This document shows, one piece after another, positions 23,078-34,387 of a stretch of DNA of 64,000 nt; position 1 is the stretch's first letter; every line of letters starts with the position of its first letter. The notes below the pieces were generated by a model. It had not been told where the DNA came from. It ran no database searches and saw nothing but the letters and a program-made list of their open reading frames with translations. Source of the DNA: Monodelphis domestica. Lineage: Eukaryota > Chordata > Mammalia > Didelphimorphia > Didelphidae. Position numbers and translations under genes: made by a program. The DNA lies in the NCBI RefSeq assembly GCF_027887165.1, contig NC_077228.1, positions 422,485,207 through 422,549,206 on the forward strand, in the 5' to 3' direction.

Positions 23078-24928
23078 CCCTTCTATTCCTATGCTTTCTA
23101 GTGTTTTTAATAGGAATGGATGTTGTATTTTATCAAAGGCTTTTTCTGCGTCTATTGAGATAATCATGTGGTTCTTGTTGGTTTGTTTGTTGATGTGGTC
23201 AATTATGTGGATGGTTTTCCTAATATTGAACCAGCCCTGCATCCCTGGTATAAATCCTACTTGATCATGGTGGATGACCCTTCTGATCACTTGCTGGAGT
23301 CTTTTTGCTAGTATCCTATTTAAGATTTTTGCATCTATATTCATTAGGGAGATTGGTCTATAGTTTTCTTTCTCTGTTTTTGACCTGCCTGGTTTTGGAA
23401 TCAGTACCATGTTTGTGTCATAAAAGGAGTTTGGTAGAATTCCCTCTTTGCTTATTATGTCAAATAGTTTGTATAGTATTGGGATTAACTGTTCTCTGAA
23501 TGTTTGATAGAATTCACTGGTGAATCCATCAGGCCCTGGGGATTTTTTCTTAGGAAGTTCTTTGATGGCTTGTTGGATTTCATTTTCTGATATGGGATTA
23601 TTTAAGAATTCTATTTCTTCTTCTGTTAGTCTAGGCAGTTTGTATTTTTGTATATATTCATCCATATCACCTAAATTGGTGTATTTATTGCCATATAATT
23701 GGGCAAAGTAATTTTTAATGATTGCCTTAATTTCCTCTTCATTGGAGGTGATGTCCCCCTTTTCATCTTTGATGCTGTTAATTTGCTTTTCTTCCTTCCT
23801 TTTTTTAATTAGATTGACCAGTACTTTGTCTATTTTGTTTGTTTTTTCAAAGTACCAGCTTCTTGTCTTATTTATTAAATCAATAGTTCTATCACTTTCA
23901 ATTTTATTAATTTCTCCCTTAATTTTTAGGATTTCTAGTTTGGTTTTCTGCTGGGGGGTTTTAATTTTATTGTTTTTGAGTTTTTTTATATGCATTTCCA
24001 ATTGATTGATCTCTGCTCTCCCTAGTTTGTTGATATATGCACTCAGGGATATGAATTTACTTCTGATTACCGCTTTGGTTGCATCCCAAAAGGTTTGAAT
24101 GGATGTCTCGCCATTGTCATTTTCCTTGATAAAATTATTAATTGTTTCTATGATTTCTTCTCTAACTAAACGATTTTGGAGTATCATATTATTTAATTTC
24201 CAATTAGTTTTTTATTTGGTTTTCCATGTACCATTACTGAACATTATTTTTATTGCCTTGTGATCTGAAAAGGCTGCATTTATTATTTCTGCTTTTCTGA
24301 ATTTGTGTGCCATATTTCTGTGACCTAATGTATGGTCAATCTTTGTGAATGTGCCATGTGGTGCTGAGAAGAAGGTGTATTCCTTTTTATCCCTATTTAT
24401 TTTTCTCCATATGTCTATTAATTCTAATTTTTCTAAGATTTCATTCACTTCTTTTACCTCTTTCTTATTTATTTTTTGATTTGATTTATCTAAATTTGAT
24501 AATGGTTGGTTGAAGTCTCCCATTAATATGGTTTTACTATCTATTTCTTCCTTCAATTCTCCTAGTTTCTCCATTAGAAATTTGGGTGCTATATTATTTG
24601 GTGCATACATGTTGATTAGTGATATTTCCTCATTATCTAAAGTCCCTTTTAACAAAATATAATTACCTTCCCTATCCCTTTTGATCAGGTCTATTTTTGC
24701 TTTGGCTTTATCAGATATCATGATTAACACTCCTGCCTTCTTTCTGTCAGTTGAGGCCCAGAAGTTCTTACTCCATCCTTTAATTCTGACCTTGTGAGTA
24801 TCAATCAGCCTCATGTGTGTTTCTTGAAGACAACATATGGTAGGGTTTTGGATTCTAATCCATTCTGCTATTCGTCTACGTTTTATGGGTGAGTTCATCC
24901 CATTCACGTTCAAAGTTATGACTGTCAT
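23078..24928 (-). pseudogene. L1 ORF2 (endonuclease and first part of reverse transcriptase), incomplete
   Basis: ORF2 nicks target DNA and reverse-transcribes L1 RNA. The endonuclease part (24928-24212, 238 residues) keeps all seven catalytic/metal residues at a constant 7-residue offset from human L1 numbering: N7 in LNVNG, E36 in QETH, Y108 in MYAPN, D138 and N140 in GDFN, D198 in KIDH, H223 in SDH. The frame is the same in the next part (24187 down to about 23078), and one TAA at 24212-24214 separates them. The second part has the reverse-transcriptase stretches [19 protein letters not shown] and [11 protein letters not shown] (motif A). The catalytic FADD-type motif C and the C-terminal cysteine region are missing with the 3' end. 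It cannot be functional. Confidence 0.95.
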
Positions 24929-25479
24929 TTGTGGATTCCCTGGTATTATGATATTCTTCCCTAATTCTAACCTTTTCTTCTTCAGCTCTACCTTTTAGTC
25001 CAGTGATTTACTTTAAATCAGTCCCTCTTGTCCCCTCCCTTGATATGTTTCCTTTTTTAGTCCCTCCCTTTTTGTTCCCTCCCCCTTCCCCTCCTTCCCT
25101 CCCCTTTTGTTCCCCCCCCCTTCCCCCTCTTGGTTTTCCCTTCTTCCTACCCTTGTTGGGTAAGATAGAATTCAAGATCCCAATGGATCTGGATGTTTTT
25201 CCCTCTCAGAGTTGATTTCCCTGAGATTAAGGTTTAAGTAAAAATTCTCTTCCTCTCCTTCTTACAGGAGTTTCCTTCCCCTGCCCTTCCCATGTGAATC
25301 TTTGTGTGAGAATGATTATTCTATTTGGTCTTTCTTTTCCCCCTATTTACACATTACATTTTCCCCACATGCTAGTATACATAGATTGATATAAATGTAG
25401 TCCTTATAGAGGAGAGTTTGAGTAAAGGAAGAAGATAACATTTTTCTCCTTTTCCCTTTCCTTTATATTTACCTTTTCA

Positions 25480-26333
25480 GGTATTCCATGCTCTTTGTTT
25501 TTTGGTGTCAAATTTTCCACAGAGCTCTGGTCTTTTCGTTGCAAAAAGTTGGAAATCTTCTATTTTGTTGAATGCCCATACTTTCCCTTGGAAGTATATA
25601 GTCAGTTTTGCTGGATAGCTGATTCTTGGTTGAAGACCCAGCTCTCTTGCCTTTCTGAAGATCATGTTCCATGCCTTATGATCATTCAGAGTAGAAATTG
25701 CAAGGTCTTGTGTGACCCTGATTGGCATTCCTTTATATCTAAATTGTCTTTTTCTGGCTTCTTGTAGGATTTTTTCTTTTGTTTGAGAGCTTTGGAATTT
25801 GGCAATTACATTCCTGGGAGTTGTCTTTTGGGGGTTTAGTGTAGAGGGTGTTCTGTGAGCTCTGTCAGTGGCTGTATTGCCCCCTTGTTCTAGAATCTCT
25901 GGGAAATTTTCTTTGATTATCTCTTGTATTACGATGTCAATTTTGCTGTTTATTTCTGGCTTTTCTGGAAGTCCAATTGTTCTTAAATTATCTCTTCTCC
26001 CTCTATTTTCCAAATCTTGTCAGTGAGATATTTTATGTTCTCTTCTAATTTCTTGGTCTTTTGGCTTTGCTTTATTAGTTCTTGCTTTAAAGCCTGGTTT
26101 TCCTTTTCACTTTGGTCAAACTGGTTTTGTAGATGCATGAATTTCTTTTGCATTATTTCCCATTTTTCCTCCCAGAAGGCTTCCATCTTTTTGATCATTT
26201 CTGATTCATATTCTTCATGGGTTTGTGGAGAGTTTTCATTTCCTTTGGAAGGTTTCGGAGCATTTGCTTGTGTTTCCTCTTCTATCTCCTCTGTGTTTTG
26301 TATTTTTGCTCCATAAAATGTGTCCAAAGTCAC
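25480..26333 (-). pseudogene. L1 ORF1 (RNA-binding chaperone), frameshifted
   Basis: ORF1 encodes the trimeric RNA-binding protein of L1. The N-terminal piece (26333-25983) is a Glu/Lys/Gln-rich coiled coil, for example KLEENIKYLTDKIWKIEGEE. The second piece (26013-25477) begins ENRGRRDNLRTIGLPEKPEI, the junction to the RRM-like domain, and continues through the C-terminal domain with QPRISYPAKLTIYFQGKVWA, conserved in mammalian L1s. The two pieces are in different frames and overlap by about 30 bp, so a single small indel separates them. Confidence 0.93.
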
Positions 26334-27042
26334 CCCCTTCTTCTTGTTTTTTTTTTTTGGAATTTTGGGTTTTTTGTGCTTCTGTGGAGTTTGCCATCTC
26401 TATCAGAGTGGGGAGGATTAGCTTTTCTTATCTCTGTCTGGTGTTCAGAGGTTTTAGCCCTAGGCAGATTGTCCATTCTATGGCTTGGCCCTTGTTTCTG
26501 TGCCTCAGCACTCTGAGGGGGGAGGGGCCTTGGCTTCCAGGAGCTCTGAGGGCTGGTGATAGGATTAACCTCAGACTGAGTATGCCCTCAGGCAGTGGCC
26601 TTCAGTGAGACCCAGATGGAAAGTTCTGGTCAGGGCGCTACAGGCTCCCCACCCCCCTCTCTCTGCCTCCCTGCTGTCTGGGTGCCTCCGCAACTGGCTC
26701 AGGTCGTTTTCAGGGGGCGGCCCTCAGAACAGCCTGCTCCAGAGGCCCCCTTGCCTGCCTTGAGGTTCCTGCTGCTGCCTTGGACTCAGCACTCTGGGTT
26801 GGGGGGGATGGGTCCTGGGACCTTCCCTTTGCCTTCCCCTTAGATTCAAGTGATCTTGGGCTCCGACTCTTGGGGGGCCATACCTTTTGATCCAGGTCCA
26901 GGAGGAGTGTTTCCGGGGTCTATTCTGCTGTTTGTTTTGAATTTCGATGCCCTAGGAGCATTCCTTTTGAGATCAGTAAGGAAGGGTTTCTGGAACTCTG
27001 AACTTTAGCTTTCTCTAAGCTGCCATCTTGACCGGAAGTCCC
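26334..27042 (-). promoter_or_regulatory. L1 5' UTR with internal promoter
   Basis: About 700 bp ahead of ORF1, GC-rich at 26500-26850 unlike its surroundings, starting with GGGACTTCCGGTCAAGATGG at 27042. L1 5' UTRs carry an internal RNA polymerase II promoter. The short frames here (for example at 26217-26843) are incidental. Confidence 0.85.
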
Positions 27043-27640
27043 AATTCTTCCTTTTAAAAAGCTCTCCTTTTCACTGCAGTTTTGAATATCTTCTTCCATT
27101 TGGCCAATTCTGCTTAAAAAAAAAAAGTTCTTCACTTGTATTCCTTGTATTGTTGTGCCTCTTTTATCTATTGTGTCTTTTTAACATATTAATTTCTTTA
27201 ATATTTTTGTGCCTCTTTAACAAGATGTTGACTTTTTTCATGTATCATTCTCATTCCCCCACCCCAATTTTTTCTTATATCTCTCTTATTTGACTTTTAA
27301 AATCTTTTTTTAGTTCCTCTGAGCAATTTATATTTTTCTTGGAGGTTTTGGAAGCCATAGTATTGACTTTATTAGCTTCTTCTAAGTTTGTGTTTTGGTC
27401 TTCCCTATCACCCAAATAACTTTCTTAGTTGAGTTTCTTTTTTTGTTGTTGATTGCTCATTTTCCAGCCTTTTTCCTTTCTTTTAATAAAAAAAAAAATG
27501 TTAAAATTGAGCTTTGTACCTATGGTGAAGGGAGCATGGTTCTATTCTTCAGGTTCTGTGTGTAGCTACCTTCAGAAGAAGTTATGGGGATCTATCTGCT
27601 TTCAGTTCTTGTGAAGGGGTATAATGTAAGGAAAGATGTG
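27043..27640 (-). mobile_element. Older L1 ORF1 N-terminal region, antisense
   Basis: The reverse complement reads as an A-rich ORF1 start: 'atgagcaatcaacaacaaaa', then a Lys/Glu/Asn-rich, mutated coiled-coil region. It directly adjoins the younger L1 in the same orientation. Confidence 0.65.
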
Positions 27641-27837
27641 TTTAATACTCTCCCCGTCTGTGCTCTGATCTGTGAGTAACCATAAACACTCTTTTCAGTC
27701 TTAGAACTATGACCAGGAATCCCAGTTTTTTGAAGAGTAATTTTGTAGAGATTAAGTGGGTCTGTTTACCTTCTCCACCATAGTCCCTCTTTTTTCTTGG
27801 TATTCTCTTTGTTGGTGCTCTCATCAGCCTTCTTGGC

Positions 27838-27990
27838 TGAAATTACCATCTCTATGCATACGATTCACAAATCTATAAAGCCATGACTAGAATCTCTTTT
27901 GTAGTCTAGTTCTACATCACAAGTTGCCTACTGAACAATGTCTACCTGAATGTCCCATAGGCATTCTATCCCTCCTTGGTAATTTAGTAG
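27838..27990 (+). mobile_element. L2 LINE fragment, sense
   Basis: 'accatctctatgcatacgat', 'gttgcctactgaacaatgtc' and 'ctgaatgtcccataggcatt' are L2 words (the coding part preceding the L2 3' end). Confidence 0.72.
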
Positions 27991-28059
27991 TTGTATGACC
28001 TGGGCAGGTTACTCTATCTTTCTAGAAATAAGAGAAGAATTTGCAAAAGAGAAGAAGAT

Positions 28060-29030
28060 ATAAAAGAAGGAAATCTGATCCAATGAAGCAAGAAGCAGTC
28101 ATGTGGTGGAGGGGCAGAAAAGAAGAGACCCAGGATTCCAAGGTGAGAACAGAGGCTGAGTAGAACTCAACCTGCCACTTGAATTCTCTTCCTTCAGCTG
28201 AGAGCCTGACAAGAGGATCACAGAGGCTGGAGATCTCTTTCTGGACACCAACTGCTTCCTAGTGATACCTGGAAATCTTTTGCTAATCTCAAACATTGTA
28301 GATTAGACTTTGAAAGAAGGCATCTACTGAGAAAATCCTCTCTAAGGATTTTCTCCACCTCTCTATCCCTAAATCATCCTGAGCTCTAGGAATTTAATCA
28401 GATTAGCTCAAGAGTAGGGACAATCATTAGCTGACCAGAAGAGAGGTCAAGGCTGAGGGCCTGGATCCCCGAGATTTGGGGGGGGTCAGTCTGCCAGTCT
28501 CTAGGGGGTCTCCTGCCACCTACTTTCCTTACCCAACTTTCAATTTCCCTTCCCTGTGTGATTCTCTATTAGTGTTATTCGTTAGATCAAGTCTGCCTAC
28601 TTTCTGACGCCAAAGAAGGGGACTGAAGATTTGGGGAGAACTATATCTCTCCCCAAAGAGGAAGACTAGCTCAAGACCAAGGCTAAGGAGTGAACTCAGA
28701 TCTTAAAGGGAAAAGTGGTAGTTGGGGTACTGGGAGGATCCAGAGGCAGGAAAATCTATCCTGCCTCTCAAGAATAGTTAAGATCAAGAAGGGAGGCAGT
28801 GAATCATTTCCCTAAAGCCCTCTTCTCCAGTCCTTAACATCCACCTCCCAACCCCATTCTCTGAGGAGACATATTCTGTCCCTCAGGAAGACAAATTCAG
28901 ACAAATTCAGGTTGTCTTCACCAAGGGAAAGAGAGGGGAAAATCAACCTCTTCTCCCCTCTCATTCTCTCAACCCTTTCTTTCTTTCTTTCTCCCCAATT
29001 CACCACTGTAGGTGGGTGTAACCTCCCTTA
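28060..29030 (+). mobile_element. Possible LTR/ERV fossil fragment
   Basis: GC-richer than its surroundings. A sequence near 28605-28630 loosely resembles a lysine-tRNA-type primer-binding site, with a candidate LTR upstream and leader-like sequence downstream. No coding part is recognised. The class, ends and age are uncertain, and the call could be wrong. Confidence 0.2.
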
Positions 29031-29129
29031 TTGGCCTATATTACACCTCTTTATAAAATGAGGGGGTTGGTTTTAATGACCTCTAAGGACCTGTGATCTT
29101 TCTTGGAACACCTGCCCCTCCTTTAAACA

Positions 29130-30010
29130 TCCCTATCTCTGCTGAAGAAACCATGATCCTTAGATCAATCATTGTCATAGCTATAGAATCATTCTTTTCT
29201 CTTTCCTCTCTTATACTTCTCCTTCCCAATTAAATGCCAAGTCTTGTTGATTCAACCACAGCCACCCTTGCATCCATTCCCTTCACCTAGCTGTCAGCAG
29301 TCTCATTCAGGAGCTTATCACTTCTCATTTGGTCTATTGCAGTGGTCTTCTAATTGGTCCCCCTGCTCCCAGTCCTCTACCTTTTCCAATTTATCCTCTG
29401 CAGCTTCTAAAACAATTTCCTGAAAGAACAAATTAGACAGTTCACAGTTTCATACATAATCCTCTTCCCTATATTTTGCATATTAGAATGTTCATTTTGT
29501 TGTTTGTACAGTTTGCAATAAAAATGAATTTTTTAAAAGAATATGTTTGACTGTATCAGTTCCTTGCTCAGAACTTCTGATATTCCCAATTACCCCACGT
29601 TAAAATATACCCTCTTCAACTTGACATTTAAAGCCTTCCACAGACTAACTCCAGTCTCCTCAGCCTTATTCCACAATATTCTCTTCATACACTATTTTCT
29701 AGTTAAAATGAACTGAACATTTCATCTTCTAATCTCTGTGCATTCAAGATTTTAGGAAATCACTCCCTTCTCATCGTGAACTCTTTAACCCCATTAAGGC
29801 TCATTTCAGGTGGATTTTGCTCCATGAAACCTTCCCTGTCTTTCCATTTACTCATGTTCTCTTTCTTTTCTCTAATAACTATTTACCTATCTGTGTACAT
29901 GTTGCACCTCCCTAGCAGAATGCAAGCTCATCAAGACTATCATTTTTGTCTTTATATCCCTAGGGCCTAGCATAGTACCCTGAACATCTTTGGCCCTTGA
30001 TAAACATGTG
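29130..30010 (+). mobile_element. L2 LINE 3' part, sense
   Basis: Sense L2 order over nearly 900 bp: 'gtctattgcagtggtcttct', 'aaagccttccacagactaac', 'ttgctccatgaaaccttccc', 'gaatgcaagctcatcaagac' and 'agggcctagcatagtaccct'. An AT-rich piece near 29.44-29.55 kb ('gcaataaaaatgaatttttt') may be a small later insertion. No open frame survives. Confidence 0.85.
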
Positions 30011-30330
30011 CTAAAATGAGATCCTTAGGATGTAAACTGATTAGTGAGATCTTTGGGTCAAAAGGTAGGATTTCATTTGTCACTATTATTCTTAGATTGC
30101 TTTGCCAAAAGATTTCTCCATTTTTTAGTTCCACCAAAAATATAATAGAATGTCTCATAATGTCATTTTGTTTTCTTTAATTATTTGCCTAACTATACAT
30201 GTAAAGCAAAACTTTCAAGTTATTTCAATTTATGTTTATCTAATTATTGATAAAATTTCAATGAATTAAGAGTATGTGTTTCTTGATTCTAAACTTGTCC
30301 ATACCTGAGTTTTGACTATTAGTCTCAGAA
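30011..30330 (-). mobile_element. Old L1 fragment, antisense
   Basis: 'tctttgggtcaaaaggtagg', 'cttagattgctttgccaaaa' and 'ttagttccaccaaaaatata' are antisense L1 ORF2-end words. Confidence 0.6.
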
Positions 30331-30817
30331 ATTTGTAACCTTCAACAAAGATGCCTGATAACAGATGTCATTATTTATCATAAAGACTTTTCTCAATTTG
30401 TTTCTTTTCTTTTCCATTTTGATACCTTGTGGGGGCAAAAAATAAGTATTTTTATATAGCCCAATCCATTTATTTGTTGACAATAATTTAGTACATGCGC
30501 TCAATACATGACAAAGTTTTCTCCTTTCCACAAGACAATCTTTCTTTGGTTTAAAAAAATTAATTCAATAATAGGTAGAAATTTATTTCTTGTGATATGT
30601 AGCCATAAACTCATTTCTTCCCATAGTCTAAACAATTTTCACAATAATTTTTTTGTAAATATTCCCAATCCCCAGTTTTGCACATTTTGAATGTACTGAC
30701 ATGAACTTCTTACACATACTTGACTCCATTTCTGGATTCTCTATTCTGTTCCACTAAACTATTTTTTCTATTTTTTTTTTAGTATCAGTTAGTTGTTTTG
30801 TTTTCTTAATTATTAAA

Positions 30818-30970
30818 TCTCCAAGTCAGAAGAGTATTAAGGGCAAGGCAATTGTGATTAAGTGATTTGCCCAGAGTCACCCAGCTAGAAGTATATGAGG
30901 TCAGATTTGTACCCAGTACCTCCCATCTCCAGGCTTGGTTCTCTTTCTAACTGAGCACGTAGGTGCCTCT
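30818..30970 (-). mobile_element. WSINE1-like SINE, antisense
   Basis: 'agtcagaagagtattaaggg', 'gtgatttgcccagagtcacc' and 'tacctcccatctccaggctt' are the antisense tail, core and head of the WSINE1-like family. Confidence 0.82.
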
Positions 30971-31134
30971 ACCAGTTCATTTTTACAATTGCTAGTTATA
31001 TTTTGAAGTCTTTTAAGTTGTTTTTTATTTGTTTTTTTATTTGTTCTTTTAGTTCCCTATGACTGTTGTTTTTATGCATTTGTTTTTCCCTATAAATTTT
31101 GTTATTAATTTGTATAACCCAGCAGAAGGACTTA

Positions 31135-31245
31135 TTGGCTCCTAGAAGGGGGAGTAAAGTGGAGAGAAAGAAAATGAATCATATAAACATGAAAAATATT
31201 TTTAAAAATAAAAATAATAAAAATAAAATTAATTAATTAATTATG
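31135..31245 (+). mobile_element. Very short L1 3' end (5'-truncated)
   Basis: 'gaaaatgaatcatataaaca' followed by an A-rich AAAAT-type tail, the last ~110 bp of a marsupial L1. A sister fragment lies at 32645-32752. Confidence 0.55.
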
Positions 31246-31319
31246 AGACAACCCATTGATATTTTGATTAATATGGTATTAAATCTATAAATTAATTTAG
31301 GAAATAGTAACATTTTTGA

Positions 31320-31562
31320 GGTCAGTAAATGGAGCAGTAGACAGAGAATAAGGCCTGAAGTCAGGAAGACTTGAGATCAAATACAATCTCAGACATTTAC
31401 TAGCTGTGTGACCTCTGGCAAATCACTTAACTCTGTTTACCTCAGTTTCTTCATCTGAAAAATGAGCTGGAAAAGGAAATGCCAAAGCACTCCAGATCTC
31501 TGCCAAGAAAACCTCAACTAGGTAAAAGAGAATCAGACACAACTGAAATGACTCAACAACAA
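31320..31562 (+). mobile_element. MAR1-type SINE, sense
   Basis: 'gtcagtaaatggagcagtag', 'ctagctgtgtgacctctggc', 'aaatgagctggaaaaggaaa', 'ctctgccaagaaaacctcaa' and a terminal 'actcaacaacaa', the full MAR1-type order. Confidence 0.9.
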
Positions 31563-32184
31563 ATGTACATTTTTGCTATATTATTTCACTGTAGTTATAG
31601 CCAGGGATTATCCTTCCAATTGCTAATTTCTTCCTTTATTTTGAGCAAAATCATTTTTGAGTTGTCTTTATATAAGTCTCTGTACATCATGGTCGGTGAA
31701 TGTTCAAATATTTGATACATATCATGATTTTAAATGGTACTTCTCTACTGAGTGCACAACGCTTCCTGATTGGGTGCCAAATGTCTTTGACACAAGCCTC
31801 CCTGACAACAATCATGAGATCAGTCTGGCTGTGAGTCTTGGACTGTGCCTGCCCTTTAGCAAGGGGTTAGAGCAGGGGGTCACCACAAGTGACCCAAGCA
31901 CAAAGACTCATTGGAATGGACCAGGCTCCATTCCATTACTCCATTCCATTTGTAAATAAATACATTTAAGCCTCTTCACTGAGACTTTTCCCTGTCTTAT
32001 AGCATTTCTAAAATTATGTAATATAGAAATGGCCATTGTGCTGGAGAGAGGAAGATACCTGGGGATTTTAAGGTGATCAACAAACAATCCTGTTTTAGTG
32101 GGAAGCCTTTTAATTTATTGCCATGGTTGCTCTTGGTTTCAGCTAGCTAATGGGGTCTAATGTGGAGAAATTGCTATTTTGGTG

Positions 32185-32340
32185 TTAACAGCCAGTTTCA
32201 AATTCTGCCTCCGAAGCTTATTAGCTATAGGACTCTGGAAAAGTCACATCATGTCTTTTTGCCTCAAGTAACAGCGTGGCTTATCTACTAAATTGTACCT
32301 ATCTTTATCATTGGAGGGAGTTTTCTGATAGCATGTGAAT
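32185..32340 (+). mobile_element. Diverged tRNA-derived SINE
   Basis: 'gtttcaaattctgcctccga', 'cttattagctataggactct' and a downstream 'attggagggagttttctgat' suggest the SINE type seen at 18.77 and 63.26 kb. It is old. Confidence 0.45.
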
Positions 32341-32389
32341 CCCTATAGGGCAAAGGCTGCTTCATTTTTCTTCTTATACATCTGTTGAT

Positions 32390-32960
32390 TGATCATTTAA
32401 TCAATTAAGAAGTACTTATTAAGTACCCATTCTGTGACAGGCACAATACTAGGTACACAGGAATGAAACAACCCGTACCCACAATGAGTTTATATTCTAA
32501 TGGGAGGGACTAGTACACAAAAGAATATACACAGCATAAATATAAAGTCAATAAATAACTATATATTTTTAGATAATAAATCAAATAGGTTCAAGAGAGT
32601 TTAGAGGGAGAGCAGTAGTTGTTGGGATTGGGTTAGAAAAAAGCATCATTGCACTGGCTATGGGAGGAGGGTGAGAGGAGGGAAAAGAAAGAACATGAAT
32701 CATGTACCCATAAAAAAATTTTCTTAATAAAATTAAATTAAAAAAAAGAAAAAAACATCATGCAGAAAATGCTACTCTGAGCTGCATCTTTAAAAAAGGT
32801 AAAAACAAGGACTACGAGGTAAGGTAAGGAGAGAGTGTATTCCAGGCATGGGGAGTGGGCAGCAAAATGGCACAAGTAATAGGTGGAATGTCATGAGTGA
32901 GGAAGTAAGTGAAGGCCCATTTGGCCAGCAAGGTGCTTGGCACATAGAAGGTTTACAAAT
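32390..32960 (-). mobile_element. L2 LINE 3' part, antisense, interrupted
   Basis: 'gtacttattaagtacccatt', 'gacaggcacaatactaggta', then 'gtgtattccaggcatgggga'. A short L1 3' tail (32645-32752) splits it. Confidence 0.75.
32645..32752 (+). mobile_element. Very short L1 3' end inserted in L2
   Basis: 'gggaggagggtgagaggagg' and 'aaagaacatgaatcatgtac' followed by an A-rich tail, with a near-identical short repeat (aaaaagcatcat before, aaaaaacatcat after) as target duplication. Confidence 0.65.
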
Positions 32961-33879
32961 CACTCTTGATTGGTTGATTGATGACTCACATATGAAATCA
33001 TAGATTATTCACTCAAGTTGAATCTGATTAAAAAAACAAACAATATAGGTTGAGTACTGAGAAGTTGTTGATTTCTAGCTGATTCATTCAGAGTATCCTG
33101 GAGGCTGTGGGATTTTAGAGAAGTTTGATTGATTGGAGAGGGATAGTTTGATAAGCAGTTTTATGATAAAAAAAAAAAACAACCTCTTGCTCATATTCAT
33201 ACTGGCAAAGGGAAGTGGAGCATTGAGCTATTGTCACATAAATTCAATCAACATTGACAGCTGCTCTGGATAATTTAGGCCAAAGGAATGATTTTTCATC
33301 AGTCAGTTTTTATGTGAATCAGCTCCATTTTATCTTTCTGGTAAAGATATAGCCGTAGTGTCTGAACTGACTGCATGTTTGCTAAGTCAACATCAGGAGC
33401 CAATACTAAACTTGGTTGCAGAGGAAATATATGCTTTTCTTGAACTTGGAAATCCTTTAAGAATAGAACCACATTAAAAAAAAAAGAATAGAACCACATA
33501 AATTATGATGGATGGAAATGGTGAATTGAATAGCTCTCCACCAAATGGGCTCCACTGCTTCCTGGAAAAGTATCTTACTCTGAGTCAGAGTTAGGAAGGA
33601 ATGGAGTAAGCAAGGTTTTGCCTAAATTTTGCCTCATGACCCCAAATTTAGAGGGTATAACTTTGTAATAGGACTGATATCTACTGCCTTTTTTCTACAA
33701 CATGGATTAACTCTTCTTCCTTCACTTCTTTAACATGGTTATCCTTCCCAAAAAGGAAATAAAATGACCCCAGTCTACTCTTTCCCTGACATAGTTTCTT
33801 CTCTCTTCTCTCTGCCCCCCACAACATGGGATACACTCAGTCCTCTCCTCTTTCCCTCCTACAATATGAATTTACCCTG
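32961..33879. other. Unassigned stretch with a poly(A)-only insertion
   Basis: No gene is recognised. At 33459-33499 a 16-bp sequence is duplicated around a short A-run (see findings). Confidence 0.5.
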
Positions 33880-34195
33880 TGACCTGATTGGCCCAAGCTT
33901 TCCTGACAGCTTCCTGGTGATCTAAAAGCATAGAGTCCAACCATGGTGGAATTGGGGCCCCTCAGGCTTGGTAGATTTCTATAGACGATTAGCCTCAGAA
34001 TGTCTTTCACCATATCCAGCTCTCTTGACCATAGTCATTTCCATATAGAGATGAAAGGGGCCTTGTCCAGAGAAACTAAGTGCCATTCGACCCTGGTTTT
34101 ATAGCCTTGCTGTGTGTTATGGCAAAGTAAATCTCCTTTGGCTAACATTTCAAAGACTTTGAAGAAGCCTCACTTCATCCTAATGTTGCAAGTGA
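33880..34195 (+). mobile_element. LTR-like fossil, related to 4.7-5.1 kb
   Basis: Shares the ordered words 'agagaaactaagtgccattc', a following 'ttgctgtgtgttatggcaaa' region and 'cttcatcctaatgttgcaag' with the copy at 4.97-5.10 kb. It reads as the downstream part of an old LTR, with no coding part seen. Confidence 0.35.
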
Positions 34196-34387
34196 ACTAG
34201 AGCCACCACCAACATGCTTCCTCTACCAGTAGGAGGTAACATTTCTTAGCTATTGGCATCAGTTGTTAAAAAGTGCCAGAAAACAAAGGGCATTGTCCTT
34301 CTTTCCCAAATCTCTTACTTAATAGGGCAGTGAGTATTTCCTCCTGTCCTTGAACAAGACATTTCATCTCTTGGTTCTGGCTCTGGG

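Larger units (their letters stand above)
23078..27042 (-). mobile_element. Young L1 LINE, antisense, 5'-complete but 3'-truncated
   Basis: Reading the minus strand, the element starts at 27042 with GGGACTTCCGGTCAAGATGG, the L1 promoter end. It runs through a GC-rich 5' UTR (to about 26334), ORF1 (26333-25480) and ORF2 (24928-23078). ORF2 stops abruptly at about 23078, inside the reverse transcriptase after the motif-A region, in ...[16 protein letters not shown]. The rest of ORF2, the 3' UTR and the poly(A) tail are absent. L1 copies are normally cut at the 5' end, so this shape suggests a later deletion. The open frames are long compared with the other L1s in the window, so it is the youngest L1 here. 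Confidence 0.97.

Noticed and set aside
23070-24005. Plus-strand Leu/Phe-rich frames that look membrane-like
   Set aside because: They are antisense shadows of L1 ORF2.
26217-26843. Plus-strand frames over 26.2-26.8 kb
   Set aside because: They are antisense shadows of the L1 5' UTR and ORF1.
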